Part shown: positions 62,485 through 64,000 of the stretch, in pieces
Layout: the number at the start of each line of letters is the position of its first letter
Position numbering within the stretch: the stretch's first letter is position 1
NCBI RefSeq assembly: GCF_000745015.1
Contig: NZ_JQNA01000001.1
Span: 1,240,001-1,304,000, forward strand
Reading direction: 5' to 3'
Source of the DNA: Burkholderia sp. 9120
Lineage (GTDB): Bacteria > Pseudomonadota > Gammaproteobacteria > Burkholderiales > Burkholderiaceae
DNA length: 64,000 bases
The notes under the pieces: model-generated
What the model was told of the DNA's origin: nothing
Seen by the model: the letters and a program-made list of their open reading frames with translations, nothing else
The model's database searches: none
Made by a program: the position numbers and the translations under genes

Positions 62485-64000
62485 ATGGACGCCATCCGCA
62501 AACCGCCCCGCTCGACAGCGACACGCTCCGATACTCCCGCGTTCACCGGCTTCGTCCGGGTGCGCGGCGCACGCGAACACAACCTGAAGAACATCGACGT
62601 CGACATTCCGCGCGATGCGCTCGTCGTGTTCACCGGCGTATCGGGCTCGGGCAAATCGTCGCTCGCCTTCGGCACGTTGTACGCCGAGGCGCAGCGGCGT
62701 TACTTCGAATCGGTCGCCCCGTATGCGCGGCGGCTGATCGACCAGGTCGGCGTACCCGAAGTGGACGCGATCGAAGGGCTGCCGCCCGCGGTCGCTTTGC
62801 AGCAACAGCGCGGCACGCCGAGCGCGCGTTCGTCGGTGGGCAGCGTGACCACCTTGTCGAGCCTCGTGCGCATGCTGTACTCGCGCACCGGCGACTATCC
62901 GCCGAAGCAGCCGATGCTGTTCGCCGAAGACTTCTCGCCGAACACGGTGCAAGGCGCCTGCCCAACCTGCCACGGACTCGGGCGCGTGTACGAGGTCACC
63001 GAGAAGTCGATGGTGCCGGACGACTCGCTGACCATCCGCGAGCGCGCGATCGCCGCGTGGCCGCCGGCGTGGCACGGACAGAATCTGCGCGACATTCTGG
63101 TGACGCTCGGCTACGACGTCGACACGCCCTGGCGCGATCTGCCGAAGCAGGACCGCGACTGGATTCTGTTCACCGACGAGCAACCGACGGCGCCCGTCTA
63201 CGCCGGTCTCACGCCGAAGGAAACCCGCGCCGCGCTCAAACGCAAGGACGAGCCGAGCTACCAGGGCACGTTCACGGGCGCGCGCCGCTACGTGCTGCAC
63301 ACCTTCGCGAGCACCCAAAGCGCGCTGATGAAAAAACGCGTGTCGCAGTACATGATCGGTAGCGTGTGTCCGGCCTGCCATGGCAAGCGGCTCAAAAAGG
63401 AAGCGCTCTCGGTGAAGTTCGCCGGGCTCGATATCGGCGAGTTTTCGCAGTTGCCGCTGGCGGGGCTGGCCGCGCTGCTTCGGCCGATCGCTCGCGGCGA
63501 ATGGCCGGAGTCCGGTGCGGCTCAGAGCGCGGCAAAAAACAAAGGCGCCGTACTGAGCGAGAACGCGATGCGCGACGCCATCGACAAAAGAGTTGCCGCC
63601 GGCGGCTCGGCGCACAAAACTTCCCGCGACGTGCGGCGCACGCCGAACCTGTCCGAAGAAAAACGCGTCGCCGCGCAGCGCATTGCCGCCGAACTGCTGG
63701 AGCGGCTGACTACGCTGATCGATCTGGGACTCGGTTACCTCGCGCTGGAGCGCAGCACGCCGACGCTGTCCTCCGGTGAGCTGCAACGCTTGCGGCTGGC
63801 GACGCAGTTGTCGTCGCAACTATTCGGCGTGGTGTATGTGCTCGACGAACCCTCGGCCGGCCTGCATCCCGCCGACGGCGAAGCGCTCTTCACCGCGCTG
63901 CAATCGCTGAAGGCGGCGGGCAATTCGCTGTTCGTCGTCGAACATGATCTGCAGATGATGCGGCGCGCCGACTGGTTGGTCGACGTCGGCCCCGCAGCCG
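62485..64000 (+). CDS. UvrA-like ABC ATPase (UvrA2 type), 3' end outside window
   Basis: The first 505 codons are seen, with no stop before the window end. Signature of UvrA: '[20 protein letters not shown]', Walker A 'GVSGSGKSS' (51-59), '[20 protein letters not shown]', zinc-type 'CPTCHGLG' and 'CPACHGKRL', ABC signature '[15 protein letters not shown]' and Walker B '[15 protein letters not shown]'. The stretch between '[10 protein letters not shown]' and 'CPTCHGLG' is too short to hold the UvrB-binding domain of true UvrA, so this is the UvrA2/DrrC-like class linked to DNA-damaging drug tolerance rather than the excinuclease. A ~60-residue polar insert (about 355-400) lies before the signature. 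Partial gene. Confidence 0.87.
   Translation, partial: MDAIRKPPRSTATRSDTPAFTGFVRVRGAREHNLKNIDVDIPRDALVVFTGVSGSGKSSLAFGTLYAEAQRRYFESVAPYARRLIDQVGVPEVDAIEGLPPAVALQQQRGTPSARSSVGSVTTLSSLVRMLYSRTGDYPPKQPMLFAEDFSPNTVQGACPTCHGLGRVYEVTEKSMVPDDSLTIRERAIAAWPPAWHGQNLRDILVTLGYDVDTPWRDLPKQDRDWILFTDEQPTAPVYAGLTPKETRAALKRKDEPSYQGTFTGARRYVLHTFASTQSALMKKRVSQYMIGSVCPACHGKRLKKEALSVKFAGLDIGEFSQLPLAGLAALLRPIARGEWPESGAAQSAAKNKGAVLSENAMRDAIDKRVAAGGSAHKTSRDVRRTPNLSEEKRVAAQRIAAELLERLTTLIDLGLGYLALERSTPTLSSGELQRLRLATQLSSQLFGVVYVLDEPSAGLHPADGEALFTALQSLKAAGNSLFVVEHDLQMMRRADWLVDVGPAA

Noticed and set aside
62473..63819. 448-aa minus-strand frame opposite the uvrA-like gene
   Set aside because: Antisense shadow; the plus frame has Walker A, zinc motifs and ABC signature and simply runs off the window.

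Overview
The window is a GC-rich bacterial chromosome segment. Gene content and order point to a betaproteobacterium of the Burkholderia/Paraburkholderia type: a soluble NAD-linked fds formate dehydrogenase, xdhABC beside guaD, a DUF2968 protein, pepN-fbp-tRNA-Thr, and an aryl-polyene cluster. This assignment is inference from gene families, not a database result.

Layout. Positions 1-447 are AT-rich without a convincing gene. Positions 448-1190 hold two small exported proteins. From 1300 to 7815 a ModE/PBP-type regulator is divergent from fdsG-fdsB-fdsA-fdsD (molybdenum formate dehydrogenase); a matched pair of CATATATG boxes lies in the shared promoter. Positions 7859-15610 are mixed: a flavin monooxygenase, an ArsR regulator coupled to a His-rich CDF metal exporter, a TPR glycosyltransferase-like protein, a citrate/tricarballylate-type MFS symporter and a GNAT acetyltransferase. 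Positions 15744-20369 hold a DUF2968 coiled-coil protein, a class-I glutamine amidotransferase-like hydrolase with a long low-complexity extension, and a CPA2 antiporter. Positions 20578-24944 are a compact catabolic-looking operon (DUF2848, ACS-type MFS, GntR/FCD regulator, amidase). dsbB follows at 25140.

From 26023 to 33761 lies a purine-salvage/catabolism block: xdhA, xdhB, xdhC, an adenosine/adenine deaminase and guanine deaminase. Adenine would go to hypoxanthine, guanine to xanthine, and both to urate through xanthine dehydrogenase.

The largest system (33886-53674) is an aryl-polyene type biosynthesis cluster: an ammonia-lyase and a ligase for the aromatic starter, two ACPs, three complete ketosynthases plus a short Cys-less KS-like protein, a ketoreductase, two hotdog dehydratases (one fused to the ligase), a thioesterase, two acyltransferases (one fused to a GT2 glycosyltransferase), LolA-like and MMPL export proteins, two small exported paralogues, a methyltransferase and a halogenase-family flavoenzyme. 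Most of its genes overlap by 1-4 nt (some by 14-26 nt) and read leftward.

The right end (54317-64000) has a DUF4136 lipoprotein, pepN, a higBA toxin-antitoxin pair with a palindromic operator, fbp, tRNA-Thr(CGT), a beta-propeller lectin-like protein, a 60-aa conserved-looking small protein and the 5' part of a UvrA-like ATPase that runs off the end. I saw no insertion sequence, CRISPR array, prophage or replication origin. The best candidates for new biology are details of the polyene cluster (Tyr-His ammonia-lyase selectivity pair, gene fusions, paralogous small exported proteins), the DUF2848-amidase operon and the lectin next to the tRNA; none can be called a new system from sequence alone.
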